DNA of 36,089 nucleotides from Pseudomonadales bacterium (GCA_028281635.1 JANQJM010000009.1:1-36089); one strand, 5' to 3'. Shown: positions 16,138 through 24,635, counted from the first letter of the stretch. Notes: generated by a model from the sequence alone, not told the origin. A program made the numbers and translations.

Positions 16138-17712
16138 TTACTCCAGAATGAGTGCTGCCACTGAAAAATTGGCATTGCACTCAACACTGCTTATGTTTTG
16201 GACAAATGGCTCATAGTCGTACAACTGTGCAGGCAATTGATCGATAAAATTCTGCGCAACACTCAAACCATCGAAGGTGCCGTGTTTAATCGTCCAGTAA
16301 CTATTGCCTTCGACTATGCTCATGCAGATGTAAGATTCCCCTAACAGGCCTTCTTCGTTGAGGATGGCAAGAAACGACTCGGCAAAATCCATGTTGGTAG
16401 TTTCACCGGACAAGAACTGCACCGTATAACCCTGCGCATTTGCACCCTGTAACCAATCGATAGAAGCCAACACTCTGTTGGGCACAAAACGCCCAGAGTC
16501 TGCTGCCAGTTGCACAACTTCAGCCTCGGCTAATTCCGGCGTCTCGCCTGCTGCTTCTTGCGCTGGAATATCAGCAGTAGCAGTTTCTTCTATCTGCTCT
16601 TCCTCTGGCGGCTCTGGAACTGTCGACGCGTCAATCGCAATAGGAACAAGTGTGGCTTCGGCTGGTGATGAATTAGCGGGTTCGACTTCCAATGGCATGC
16701 TGAACAACGGTGCTTCGACCGGAATTGCTTCTTGCTGATACTGCCGGGCTTCACCACTGGACAATGGCCAGAAGACAAAGCCCAATACAGTTGCCGCCAC
16801 CAGCATGCTGGCACCCGCCATACGTAACGGAGAGAACAAGGACTTGAACGCGAAAGAGAAATATTCGCTATCACGAATTGCTGCAATCACATGGCGCACT
16901 GTGACAACCGGTGGTACATCAGGACTCAGGTTTTCCGGCGACTCCAAAACGTTTTCTGCAAAGGCTGCCAGCAGGGCTTTGTCAGCAAGGATATTAATGC
17001 GACGAGTGAGACCACCGGAAGCTTTGGCTATTAACCATTCGGCGCGCTCAGTAAACAGGTGTGGGCAAGGACAACCGGCAGCACCTAAACGGAAGCGGAT
17101 GTAGTCGCCAGTCTGCTCCAGCGTCAATGGATTCAAATAGAAACTGTGAGTGATGCGTTCGCGAAGTTGGCGAATATGTTTCGCACTGAGGTTTTTGTCC
17201 AACTCTGGCTGACCAAACAGAATGATTTGCATCAGCTTGTCGCGATGAGTTTCCAGATTGCTGAACAAACGAATCTCTTCCAGGGTTTCCAATGGCATAC
17301 CCTGCGCTTCTTCAATGACAACCAGCACCTTACGGTTAGCGGCGTGTTGCTTCAGCAAGTAGTTCTGCAACTGTTGCATCACCAGCAGCTTGGTAGTGTC
17401 GCGTCGAATCGGTAACTTCAGTTCGAAAGCGATGGCGTACAGAATGTCTTCAGCGCTGAGATTAGGATTGGCCAGATAAACCAGTTCGGTAGTGTCGGGT
17501 ATACGCTCTTCCAGCATCCGGCACAGCATAGTTTTGCCACTGCCAACTTCACCCACGACCTTGAGAATGCCTTCGCCAGTTTCGATGGCATACATCATGG
17601 CATCGAGCACCACACCGCGACCGTCGTCGCCACCGGAATAAAACAGGGAGGTATCTGGAGTGATGCGAAACGGATGACGCGTCAGGGAAAAATATTCCAG
17701 ATACATAGACAT
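16138..17712 (-). CDS. mshM: MshM-like AAA ATPase with C-terminal periplasmic SPOR-like extension
   Basis: Residues 1-290 are an ExeA/MshM-type ATPase: YLEYFSLTRHPFRITPD, Walker A GEVGSGKT (54-61), Walker B VLVVIEEA (129-136), FGQPEL (166-171) and GLTRRINILADKAL (234-247). Then come a membrane helix (296-316), an acidic Pro/Glu linker (about 325-408) and a C-terminal domain (about 409-510; WLQGANAQGYTVQFLSG) that resembles the SPOR peptidoglycan-binding fold of DamX-like proteins. At 524 residues it is far longer than typical MshM (about 280-300). A peptidoglycan-remodelling or anchoring role for secretin insertion is inferred, as for ExeA. This is the first gene of the msh run. TATAAC (complement of 17778-17783) is a weak -10 candidate upstream, with no clear -35. 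Confidence 0.85.
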   Translation of the reverse strand: MSMYLEYFSLTRHPFRITPDTSLFYSGGDDGRGVVLDAMMYAIETGEGILKVVGEVGSGKTMLCRMLEERIPDTTELVYLANPNLSAEDILYAIAFELKLPIRRDTTKLLVMQQLQNYLLKQHAANRKVLVVIEEAQGMPLETLEEIRLFSNLETHRDKLMQIILFGQPELDKNLSAKHIRQLRERITHSFYLNPLTLEQTGDYIRFRLGAAGCPCPHLFTERAEWLIAKASGGLTRRINILADKALLAAFAENVLESPENLSPDVPPVVTVRHVIAAIRDSEYFSFAFKSLFSPLRMAGASMLVAATVLGFVFWPLSSGEARQYQQEAIPVEAPLFSMPLEVEPANSSPAEATLVPIAIDASTVPEPPEEEQIEETATADIPAQEAAGETPELAEAEVVQLAADSGRFVPNRVLASIDWLQGANAQGYTVQFLSGETTNMDFAESFLAILNEEGLLGESYICMSIVEGNSYWTIKHGTFDGLSVAQNFIDQLPAQLYDYEPFVQNISSVECNANFSVAALILE

Positions 17713-17882
17713 GAGTGCTACCTACAGCATTGTAAGAGTTCTTTTCGGTGGCCCAGCACGGATGCCTGGGATCACCAGTTATACTGTTAGGTATCGGTCT
17801 AAGCGTTTGAAAATTGACGAAATTGGGAAGTTTTTTTGCAGATTTTCGCCAGTATTTACGGGCGCTGTGGAGAGGATTTCCA

Positions 17883-18545
17883 CTAAGACTCCAGCGGCTC
17901 TCCCAGCTCGAAATCGGGGAGCACTTCTGTCTCTGATTTGGCTCCTTGCACCCAGGCCTGAACAGCCTCATTCTGCACCATGTTGGCGACGTATTCCTGG
18001 CTTAGTGGGGACAGTGAAACCCCGTAAGTGAGAAAGCGCATTACCACTGGTGCGTAGAAAGCATCGGCGATGGAGAAATCGCCAAACAGATAGGGTCCCT
18101 GATCCTGGTACTTTTCTCGTGCCTCGTCCCAAAGCCCCAGAATACGGGCGATTTCAGCGTCCAACTCACTATTCAGAGAGAGCTTTTTGCGGGCCCGGCA
18201 GTTCATCGGCAACTGATTTCGAATGGCGAAAAACCCCGCATGCATTTCTGCACAATAGGCCCGACAAATGGCCCTTTCCTTGGCAGTAGCAGGCAGTGGT
18301 GCGCCACTCAGGTATTTCTCCGACACGTACTCACAGATTGCCAGAGAGTCCCAGATAGTTGTGTTGCCGTCGATCAGCACCGGCACTTTCAGTGTTGGCG
18401 AAAACTCAGCCAACTTCTCCTGATAGTCGTCGCTGAACAGCGGAACGCGCACCTCATCGAAGGCTATGTTGAAATGGCTCAATAACACCCAGGGCCGCAT
18501 CGACCAGGAAGAATAGTTTTTGTTTCCGATGACAAGTTTTAACAT
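17883..18545 (-). CDS. Glutathione S-transferase family protein
   Basis: Cytoplasmic GST of 220 residues. The N-terminal thioredoxin-like domain (about 1-78) has NKNYSSWSMRPW, in which a Ser of the YSSWS stretch is the likely catalytic residue. LKVPVLIDGNTTIWDSLAICEYV provides the cis-Pro (VP) and the glutathione-binding Ser (DS). The C-terminal helical domain follows (GPYLFGDFSIADAFYAPVVMRF, with the ADAFYAP N-capping region). The start has GGAG about 7 bp upstream. It is divergent from the aldolase gene with a 75 bp gap. The substrate is not predictable. Confidence 0.9.
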   Translation of the reverse strand: MLKLVIGNKNYSSWSMRPWVLLSHFNIAFDEVRVPLFSDDYQEKLAEFSPTLKVPVLIDGNTTIWDSLAICEYVSEKYLSGAPLPATAKERAICRAYCAEMHAGFFAIRNQLPMNCRARKKLSLNSELDAEIARILGLWDEAREKYQDQGPYLFGDFSIADAFYAPVVMRFLTYGVSLSPLSQEYVANMVQNEAVQAWVQGAKSETEVLPDFELGEPLES

Positions 18546-18620
18546 CTCGATCTCCGTCTCGACTTCTCATACTGAGCGAGTGCGAGGCAATACAGATTTA
18601 GTGATACACAGGACAGAAAA

Positions 18621-19532
18621 TTGAGTTTACCCAGATTTTCCGGCGTTCTCGCTCCCGTTATAACGCCATTTAAGGACGACCTTTCTCCTTCTGCAGAGCT
18701 GTTGAGCTCTCACTGCCGATGGCTGCTAAGCCAGGGTGCCGGACTCGCAGTCTTCGGCACTAACAGTGAGGCTAACTCTTTGAATATCAATGAGAAACGA
18801 AAGCTTCTCGATAGTCTCTGCGAAGCGGACATCGACCCGAATCGGCTCATGCCCGGTACCGGCGCCTGCGCCCTTTCCGACGCCGTAGAGCTGACTGCCC
18901 ATGCTGTGCAACTGGGTTGCGCCGGGGTACTGATGCTACCCCCGTTTTATTACAAAGGTGTTCCCGACGATGGTCTGTACGCATTTTATAGCGAAGTGAT
19001 CCAGGGCGTAGCCAGTGACAGGCTGCAGATATACCTTTACCACATTCCTCCAGTGGCTCAGGTTGGACTCAGCCTGGCGCTAATCGAACGGCTTTGCGCT
19101 GACTATCCTGACACTGTAGTGGGCATCAAAGACAGTTCCGGGGACTGGCATCATACGCAACAGCTCAATGAACTGGACATCGAGGATTTCCGCGTATTCT
19201 GTGGCTCCGAGACCTTCCTGTTGCAAAACATGCAGGCAGGTGGCGCCGGCTGTATTTCCGCCACAGCCAATGTAAATCCAACTGCCATTCACGACTTGTA
19301 CGAGTATTGGGACTCTTCTGACGCTGATCAGAAGCAAGAAAAACTCAATCAAATCCGCGCCATTTTCCAGAGCTACCCCATGATCTCAGCACTCAAGGCG
19401 GCCACAGGAATCTACAGCGGTGAGTCGAGCTGGATGCGGGTGCGTCCGCCGCTGCTTCCACTGAGCGACGAGCAGCAACAGAATCTGCGTACCGAGCTGG
19501 AACAGGCAGCCTTCCAAATGCCTGATATCTAG
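18621..19532 (+). CDS. Dihydrodipicolinate synthase / N-acetylneuraminate lyase family aldolase
   Basis: A class I aldolase of the DapA/NAL superfamily, 303 residues. Schiff-base Lys170 lies in VVGIKDSSGD and Tyr140 in IYLYHIPP, matching the catalytic Lys and Tyr of DapA. The usual GTTGE motif is GTNSEANSL here (46-54), so the substrate pocket differs and a lysine-biosynthesis role is unlikely. The reaction is probably a pyruvate-dependent aldol cleavage or condensation on a sugar acid or related compound. The start appears to be TTG at 18621 (AGGA about 8 bp upstream); no better ATG precedes the conserved N-terminus. It is not clearly in an operon. Confidence 0.85.
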   Translation: MSLPRFSGVLAPVITPFKDDLSPSAELLSSHCRWLLSQGAGLAVFGTNSEANSLNINEKRKLLDSLCEADIDPNRLMPGTGACALSDAVELTAHAVQLGCAGVLMLPPFYYKGVPDDGLYAFYSEVIQGVASDRLQIYLYHIPPVAQVGLSLALIERLCADYPDTVVGIKDSSGDWHHTQQLNELDIEDFRVFCGSETFLLQNMQAGGAGCISATANVNPTAIHDLYEYWDSSDADQKQEKLNQIRAIFQSYPMISALKAATGIYSGESSWMRVRPPLLPLSDEQQQNLRTELEQAAFQMPDI

Positions 19533-19740
19533 CCATTTTTACGAATTTACTTTGTAAAAATTGGTAACTTTTTCTTCGTAGACAAAGACCAGTCCATCAG
19601 TTAGCCTCGAAGCTGTACTGGTGGCTCTGCGCGCGAAAAAAGCTCATTGCTAACTGACTGAATTACAAGAATTATTTCTAACCCAGTCCCCCTGATCCAG
19701 TACCGCAATACTGAATTCATTTTTCTCAGTGAGGCTCAAA

Positions 19741-21759
19741 ATGACAATAAGAGTAAACACCCTGCAAGGTCTCAAATCTGCCGTAGTTGCTGCGCTGGTT
19801 TTTGCCTGTTCGGGAAGCTTACTGGCACAGGACTCCGTTGAGTGGTTCAGCCTGGGTAATGACCTTGGCAACACCCGCTATTCGCCAGCCAGTGAGATAA
19901 CCATCGATAATTTCGACGACCTAGAAGTTGTCTGGGAGTGGGATGGTGCCAGCATGGGCGCAAGCAGCGGTCGTGCCACACCAAGTTACATCAATGGCGT
20001 GTTGTACACCGTCGCCGGTGCACGTCGCCATGTGGTAGCAATCGATCCCAAGACTGGTGAGACAATGTGGAGCTATCGCCTACCGAATACTGGCCGCTGG
20101 GAATACTCTATGCGCGCCGATTACGGTAAGGGCGTTGCCTATGGTGAGGTAGATGGGCGCGGTGTGATTTACATCGTGACACCTGGCTTCTTCCTGGTGG
20201 CTCTGGACGCAGTAACTGGTACTCCGCTGGAAGGCTTTGGCGATCCTGTACCCGTTGATGGCTTTCCAGATTCCGGTGTAGTGGATCTGCTAGCCGATCT
20301 AGGTCATCCCTACGATCCTGATGAAGGTATTCCACTTGAAGTGGGTTACATCACTTCCTCTTCTCCGCCTGTAGTGGTGAATGATACCGTCATCGTTGGT
20401 AACTCTGCGGAGCAAGGCTACCACCAGTCACGTATTGAAAACGTGCCAGGTGACATTCTTGCCTATGACAAAGCTACCGGTGAATTCAAATGGAAATTCA
20501 ACGTGATTCCACGTCCTGGCGAGTATGGGCATGAGACCTGGGAAAACGACGCATGGGAATGGACCGGTGATGTTTCTTCCTGGGCCCCACTTTCCGTCGA
20601 TTACGATGCTAACCTGGTCTACGTTCCAACCAATGGCGCCACTATCGATTACTACGGTGGTTTCCGCCCTGGTGACAACCTGTTTGGTACCAGCTTGATC
20701 GCTCTCGATGCAGACACCGGTGAACGTGCCTGGCACTTCCAGATGGTGCATCACGACATCTGGAACTACGACAACCCAATGGCACCTATCCTGTTGGATG
20801 TAAACGTTCCAGGACAGGGTGAAATTCCAGCCGTAATGCAAGTCACCAAGCAAAGCTTTGTGTATGCGTTTAACCGACTGACTGGCGAGCCCATCTGGCC
20901 GATTGAAGAACGCCCTGTTCCACAATCCACAGTGCCTGGTGAAGTGCTGTCGCCAACTCAGCCTTTCCCCACCAAGCCAGCACCATTCGATATTCAAGGT
21001 ATCTCGGTCAATGACCTGGTGGACTGGACACCTGAACTGCGTCAGCAGGCAATCAATGCCATGGCTGATTACATGATGGGCCCACTATTCTTACCACCGA
21101 TTCAGCGTGGACATGAATCCGGCAAGCGTGCCGCCATGTTCTGCCCGGGTGGTGGCGGGGGTGCCAACATCACAGCACCTGCTGTTGCGGATCCAACCAC
21201 TGGCGTTCTTTACGTGTCTTCACGTTCAGCTTGCAGCCCGGTACAACTGGTACCAGGTGAGGAAGCAGACCTGCAGTACGAATTGCCAACGGGTACGACT
21301 TACGCCCAATTCGCCAATGGCCCAGGTGCGGGTGCACCACGTCATCCGGCGCAGATCCCCTACTTCAAGCCGCCTTATAGCCGCATTACGGCTATCAACA
21401 TGAACACCGGTGAGCATGAGTGGATGATTCCTACGGGCAAGACACCTGCGCGGGTACAGCGTGTAATCGATGACAACAACCTCGATGTAGGCAACACGGG
21501 TACTGGTGCTTTGGTTCCAATGACCATTACACCTAACATGCTGATTTACTCCGACACCGAAACTGACGGTACACCCATGCTTTATGCAGTGAACAAAGCA
21601 ACTGGTGAAACCGAAGCTGCTGTCGAAGTACCTGCACGCAGCCGCTACGGCATGAGCACCTGGGTCCACGACGGACACCAGTACATCATGCTGCAAACTG
21701 GCTCCAAGCTGACTGCTATGGCATTGCCTGCAGCAGCACCTGGTGTCGGCGGCCACTAA
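19741..21759 (+). CDS. Exported PQQ-dependent dehydrogenase (quinoprotein)
   Basis: A periplasmic oxidoreductase that oxidises an alcohol or sugar with pyrroloquinoline quinone, 672 residues from the ATG at 19741 (GAGG about 7 bp upstream). The GTG at 19729 is less likely. The signal peptide spans about 1-30. The eight-bladed propeller begins with WFSLGNDLGNTRYSP, and repeated blade motifs such as AIDPKTGETMWSY, ALDADTGERAWHFQ and AINMNTGEHEWMIP are the tryptophan-docking pattern. A GGGGGAN stretch follows a single Cys. There is no vicinal Cys-Cys pair and no C-terminal cytochrome domain, so electrons must go to a separate acceptor. No PQQ synthesis genes are nearby. The substrate is unknown. 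Confidence 0.9.
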   Translation: MTIRVNTLQGLKSAVVAALVFACSGSLLAQDSVEWFSLGNDLGNTRYSPASEITIDNFDDLEVVWEWDGASMGASSGRATPSYINGVLYTVAGARRHVVAIDPKTGETMWSYRLPNTGRWEYSMRADYGKGVAYGEVDGRGVIYIVTPGFFLVALDAVTGTPLEGFGDPVPVDGFPDSGVVDLLADLGHPYDPDEGIPLEVGYITSSSPPVVVNDTVIVGNSAEQGYHQSRIENVPGDILAYDKATGEFKWKFNVIPRPGEYGHETWENDAWEWTGDVSSWAPLSVDYDANLVYVPTNGATIDYYGGFRPGDNLFGTSLIALDADTGERAWHFQMVHHDIWNYDNPMAPILLDVNVPGQGEIPAVMQVTKQSFVYAFNRLTGEPIWPIEERPVPQSTVPGEVLSPTQPFPTKPAPFDIQGISVNDLVDWTPELRQQAINAMADYMMGPLFLPPIQRGHESGKRAAMFCPGGGGGANITAPAVADPTTGVLYVSSRSACSPVQLVPGEEADLQYELPTGTTYAQFANGPGAGAPRHPAQIPYFKPPYSRITAINMNTGEHEWMIPTGKTPARVQRVIDDNNLDVGNTGTGALVPMTITPNMLIYSDTETDGTPMLYAVNKATGETEAAVEVPARSRYGMSTWVHDGHQYIMLQTGSKLTAMALPAAAPGVGGH

Positions 21760-21780
21760 GCTAAAACAGTTTAGAAAACA

Positions 21781-21813
21781 AAACCCGACCACTCGCGAGT
21801 GGTCGGGTTTTTT
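21781..21813. terminator. Strong bidirectional terminator between convergent genes
   Basis: A perfect palindromic stem (21781-21810: AAACCCGACCACTCG paired with its complement) is followed by a six-T run ending at 21813. An A-rich stretch lies on the other side. It is positioned 21 bp after the dehydrogenase stop and 17 bp after the stop of the minus-strand SRPBCC-like gene, so it serves both. Confidence 0.9.
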
Positions 21814-21830
21814 CTTGCATGGAAAAACAT

Positions 21831-22289
21831 TCAAGAATTGACGCGGTACTTCTTGACCAGGCGTTGATGACGATGAGTAAAAACACGTTTGTAAATTGGC
21901 AGTAGCAAATTACCCAACACTTTCAATTTGCACTCGTAGCCGACTTCATCCCGAACCACAGTACACGAATCTAATGAGGACACTTTACGCTCATGCAGCC
22001 ACTCTCTATTGATCAGGCTGCTTGATAGCTCCCTGAAGCCGTCTCCGCTAACGGACTCAAATTTGATCCAATGCAAATCGATGGGCAGAAATCCAAATAA
22101 AAGGATCTTACTGCAGAACACCGTTTCCCCGGTTGGCCACTCATGGAGCGGTTTCTCCTGCCATTGCTTCGGAGTCGTCATTTTGAGCGTAGGCCCTAGT
22201 TCGTAGTTAACTCCTGACATAGTCAACTGCTCCATAGAGAATTTATCTGTATCGACCGGGAGCCTGGTTTCGATTGAGAACTTGGGCAT
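21831..22289 (-). CDS. SRPBCC/START-like ligand-binding fold protein
   Basis: A cytoplasmic protein of 152 residues with no signal peptide or membrane helix. The pattern of alternating strands, the segment VVRDEVGYECKL and the final helix with LGNLLLPIYKRVFTHRHQRL is common in SRPBCC-superfamily proteins, whose last long helix carries an Arg/His-rich RHRHxRL-like end. No catalytic residues are evident, so ligand binding is the likely role. The gene is convergent with the dehydrogenase and divergent from the macro-domain gene (102 bp gap). Fold assignment is by eye only. Confidence 0.5.
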   Translation of the reverse strand: MPKFSIETRLPVDTDKFSMEQLTMSGVNYELGPTLKMTTPKQWQEKPLHEWPTGETVFCSKILLFGFLPIDLHWIKFESVSGDGFRELSSSLINREWLHERKVSSLDSCTVVRDEVGYECKLKVLGNLLLPIYKRVFTHRHQRLVKKYRVNS

Positions 22290-22391
22290 CTATTATTGAG
22301 ATCAATTTGATCTAGTCTGGGTTTCGGAATTGCCAGTCAGGTTACTCTCATATTTCAGTATACAGTTGTAAGCATACTCAGGAGAACGTTC

Positions 22392-22877
22392 ATGATCCAT
22401 GAAGTCGAAGGCGATATCTTACTCACCGGCGCCCAGGCCATTGCCCATGGAGTAGCACCCAATGATCCAATGAACCAGGGATTAGCCTTATCCCTTCATG
22501 AACGCTATCCGGCCATGCACAAAGACTTCCATCACTGGTGTCATGTGCAACATCCCAAACCTGGCGAGGCCTGGATGTGGGGCGGCGCCGAGGGTGTACG
22601 CATAGTGAATTTACTAACCCAGGAAGGGGGTTATGGTGGCGGCAACAAGCCTGGACCAGCAAGCACTACGAATGTGAACCATTGTTTACGTGCTTTGAAA
22701 AAGATTGTGCAAAAAGAAGGCTTTACTTCAATCGCGTTGCCACGACTGGCAACAGGGGTTGGTGGGTTAGATTGGAGTGACGTGAAAACACTGATCGAAT
22801 CCCAGCTGGGTGAACTGGACATACCGATCTATGTTTACGTGAAGTTTATTGCCGGGCAGAAAGCCGACGAACCTTAA
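22392..22877 (+). CDS. Stand-alone macro-domain protein (ADP-ribose-binding or hydrolase)
   Basis: The macro domain binds or hydrolyses ADP-ribose derivatives. It is 161 residues, essentially a single domain. The beta-strand VEGDILLTGAQAIAHGVA (about 5-22) carries the adenine-contacting Asp8 and the start of the phosphate-binding region. PRLATGVGGLDWSDVK (117-132) is the second phosphate loop, in the TGVGGLDW form typical of TARG1/DarG-like macro domains. No adjacent ADP-ribosyltransferase toxin such as DarT was found, so it is not obviously a toxin-antitoxin pair. GGAG lies about 8 bp ahead of the ATG. Whether it is an eraser or reader of ADP-ribosylation cannot be said. Confidence 0.85.
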   Translation: MIHEVEGDILLTGAQAIAHGVAPNDPMNQGLALSLHERYPAMHKDFHHWCHVQHPKPGEAWMWGGAEGVRIVNLLTQEGGYGGGNKPGPASTTNVNHCLRALKKIVQKEGFTSIALPRLATGVGGLDWSDVKTLIESQLGELDIPIYVYVKFIAGQKADEP

Positions 22878-22983
22878 ACGAAAGATTTAAGGCTTCTGAG
22901 GGAATTTGAGTTGGATAAGAGACCTCTCATTAAACGGTTCCCCATTTAATCACGAAGAACTCCTCGTACCTGAACTATAAATT

Positions 22984-23355
22984 TCATAGTTTACGAAAAT
23001 ATGCGTTGTAGGTCAGGAAAAGTCCGATTAGTAGTAAAGCTCCTTCAACCAACATCACCGATGGACCAAGCGGGTCGATGTTATCAATATAGGCGTGAGG
23101 GAACGCCATGCGTACTAATCCCAATACCAGCAATAGCCAACCAACTATCGTCAGAACCACTGTCCAGTCGGGACGCCAGCGGTTGTGTGATCTGACTATA
23201 GCCAGCCCTGCTACAAACATAAGCGCTCCAGATAAGTAAACCACGGGAGGGATTTGTGCATCGTAGAGATTCGGATTCACATAGGGATTCTCAGTCAGGA
23301 TCATTGCTATCAGGGTAGGACCCACAAGTCCGGCGATTTGTTTACTATTGTCCAT
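22984..23355 (-). CDS. Small four-helix membrane protein, unknown function
   Basis: 123 residues with about four hydrophobic segments (about 8-24, 37-55, 66-83 and 97-117). The ENPYVNPNLYDAQIPP loop after the first helix and HAYIDNIDPLGPS before the last one are Asn/Pro-rich periplasmic candidates. No domain was recognised. The gene is convergent with the macro-domain gene. A small hairpin CCTTAAA...TTTAAGG (22872-22892) overlaps the end of the macro gene. Confidence 0.6.
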   Translation of the reverse strand: MDNSKQIAGLVGPTLIAMILTENPYVNPNLYDAQIPPVVYLSGALMFVAGLAIVRSHNRWRPDWTVVLTIVGWLLLVLGLVRMAFPHAYIDNIDPLGPSVMLVEGALLLIGLFLTYNAYFRKL

Positions 23356-23562
23356 AGCTAAAAATGAAACTGTGATTCAGGAATTCGGCGTAGCTGTGCG
23401 GGACCGTGAGTATATGTACTCTAAGCGCACTTTACTCGCCAGAGTTCTCAATGAGCGCTTGTAAACTATGCAAACTGACTGATCGTTGCGCTCGATCAAA
23501 TACAAGATGGGTGCAACGAGGAATTTCCATGTAGAACTACAACGCACTGCTCCAGGTTCGCT

Positions 23563-24246
23563 TTACTTTTTTCTGCTGCGGAAACTTTTCCTGTCGATTG
23601 CCCGTTCTCGCGAATTCAGAGTATTGAGTTTGTCCTCATCGATAGGATCGTTACCCTCCAATAGCAATCTGAGGTGATCAAACTGATCATTGCCCCAGAA
23701 CAATTGATCTCCGATGATGATGGTAGGCACGCCGAAAACACCCGCTGTTATGGCAGTTTCAGTTTCCTCTCGTAGTTTGTCCTTCACTGCGGAATCTGAA
23801 ATACGAACTAGATAGTCATCGCAAGCAATGCCTGCGGCGTTCAGCACTCTGATCAGGGTTTCAGCATCACCTAAATCTTCACCCCGAGACCAACCGGCTT
23901 CGAAGACTGTGCTAACGACTTTCTCCTGATCGTCCCCACTGACCTCGGCCAAGGCCATGCGCAGTGACGCCAACGGGTTATAAGGGTGAAACTTTGGTGG
24001 ATTGTATTCGAATCCGTTGAGAGCGGCGTATCGTGAACAGTAGTACTTGAGCCAGCGGCTTTTTGGTGGAATCTCCGCAGGACCAAGTTGGCCCCAATGA
24101 TCCAACAGTTTTCCGAACACTACTGGATGTACTTCTAAAGCCAAATCATATTCAGCGCACAGTTGGGGCACCTGACGCCAGGCGAAATAGGCGTAAGGTG
24201 AGATGAAATCAAAATAGAAATGAAGCGTTTTGTCTACAGGTTTCAC
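23563..24246 (-). CDS. 2-hydroxychromene-2-carboxylate isomerase-like (DsbA-fold) protein
   Basis: A kappa-GST/DsbA-fold enzyme of 227 residues. The N-terminal strand HFYFDFISPYAYFAW carries the Ser-Pro motif that replaces the DsbA CxxC, with the serine binding glutathione. GVFGVPTIIIGDQLFWGND (cis-Pro loop plus WGND) is the family C-terminal signature. Family role: a step in polycyclic or aromatic catabolism, but many homologues have unknown substrates. The start is GTG overlapping the upstream cytochrome c stop by 4 bp (GTGA), so it is translationally coupled. It has a paralogue at 28673-29275. The C-terminal tail is Arg/Lys-rich. Confidence 0.85.
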   Translation of the reverse strand: MKPVDKTLHFYFDFISPYAYFAWRQVPQLCAEYDLALEVHPVVFGKLLDHWGQLGPAEIPPKSRWLKYYCSRYAALNGFEYNPPKFHPYNPLASLRMALAEVSGDDQEKVVSTVFEAGWSRGEDLGDAETLIRVLNAAGIACDDYLVRISDSAVKDKLREETETAITAGVFGVPTIIIGDQLFWGNDQFDHLRLLLEGNDPIDEDKLNTLNSRERAIDRKSFRSRKK

Positions 24247-24635
24247 GGAGCGATTATCTTAATTTCGTCCATGCCGTTATAAGGGTCTAACGGTGTATCA
24301 CCCGCAGGATAACCTTGTTCAGAGAGAATATAGGCAATGATGTCTGTGTATTCACTGTCCGCAAGGGAACCGGGATTGTCCGCCGGCATACTGGAAACCA
24401 GCATATCCCAGAGAACCATCACCGAGTTGTTTTGAAAGGCCCGTAATACTTGTCGGTATTCCCGCATTCGATGACAGGCCGAACAAGTACTTTCATACAC
24501 TCCCTTTCCAGACTCTACCTGGGCCTCAGTGAATACACCGTCGGCGACTGTTCTCTCCTGCGCATGCACACTCGTGGCCGCAGAGAAAAGTACAATCAGC
24601 AGTGTATAAGAGAAACGTCGAGTTCCTAGAAACAT
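24243..24635 (-). CDS. Small exported cytochrome c
   Basis: A single-heme c-type cytochrome of 130 residues. It has a signal peptide (about 1-25, cut near VHAQ) and heme motif CSACH (about 51-55). MPADNPG, with the likely axial Met, follows in the second half. YTDIIAYILSEQGYP is the C-terminal helix that is conserved in class I cytochromes. It could take electrons from a dehydrogenase such as the PQQ enzyme 2.5 kb away, but that is a guess. It ends coupled to the isomerase-like gene and starts 34 bp after the amidohydrolase stop. Confidence 0.88.
   Translation of the reverse strand: MFLGTRRFSYTLLIVLFSAATSVHAQERTVADGVFTEAQVESGKGVYESTCSACHRMREYRQVLRAFQNNSVMVLWDMLVSSMPADNPGSLADSEYTDIIAYILSEQGYPAGDTPLDPYNGMDEIKIIAP

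Noticed and set aside
19536..19560. TTTTTAC...GTAAAAA hairpin as terminator of the aldolase gene
   Set aside because: The stem is AT-rich and short with an 11-nt loop, so it would be too weak to call.
22392..22877. DarTG toxin-antitoxin system
   Set aside because: No DarT-like ADP-ribosyltransferase gene is adjacent on either side.
23356..23562. Small inverted repeats (GAGTATATGTACTC, GATCG-N7-CGATC)
   Set aside because: Stems of only 5 bp, no T-tract and no repetition; consistent with chance.
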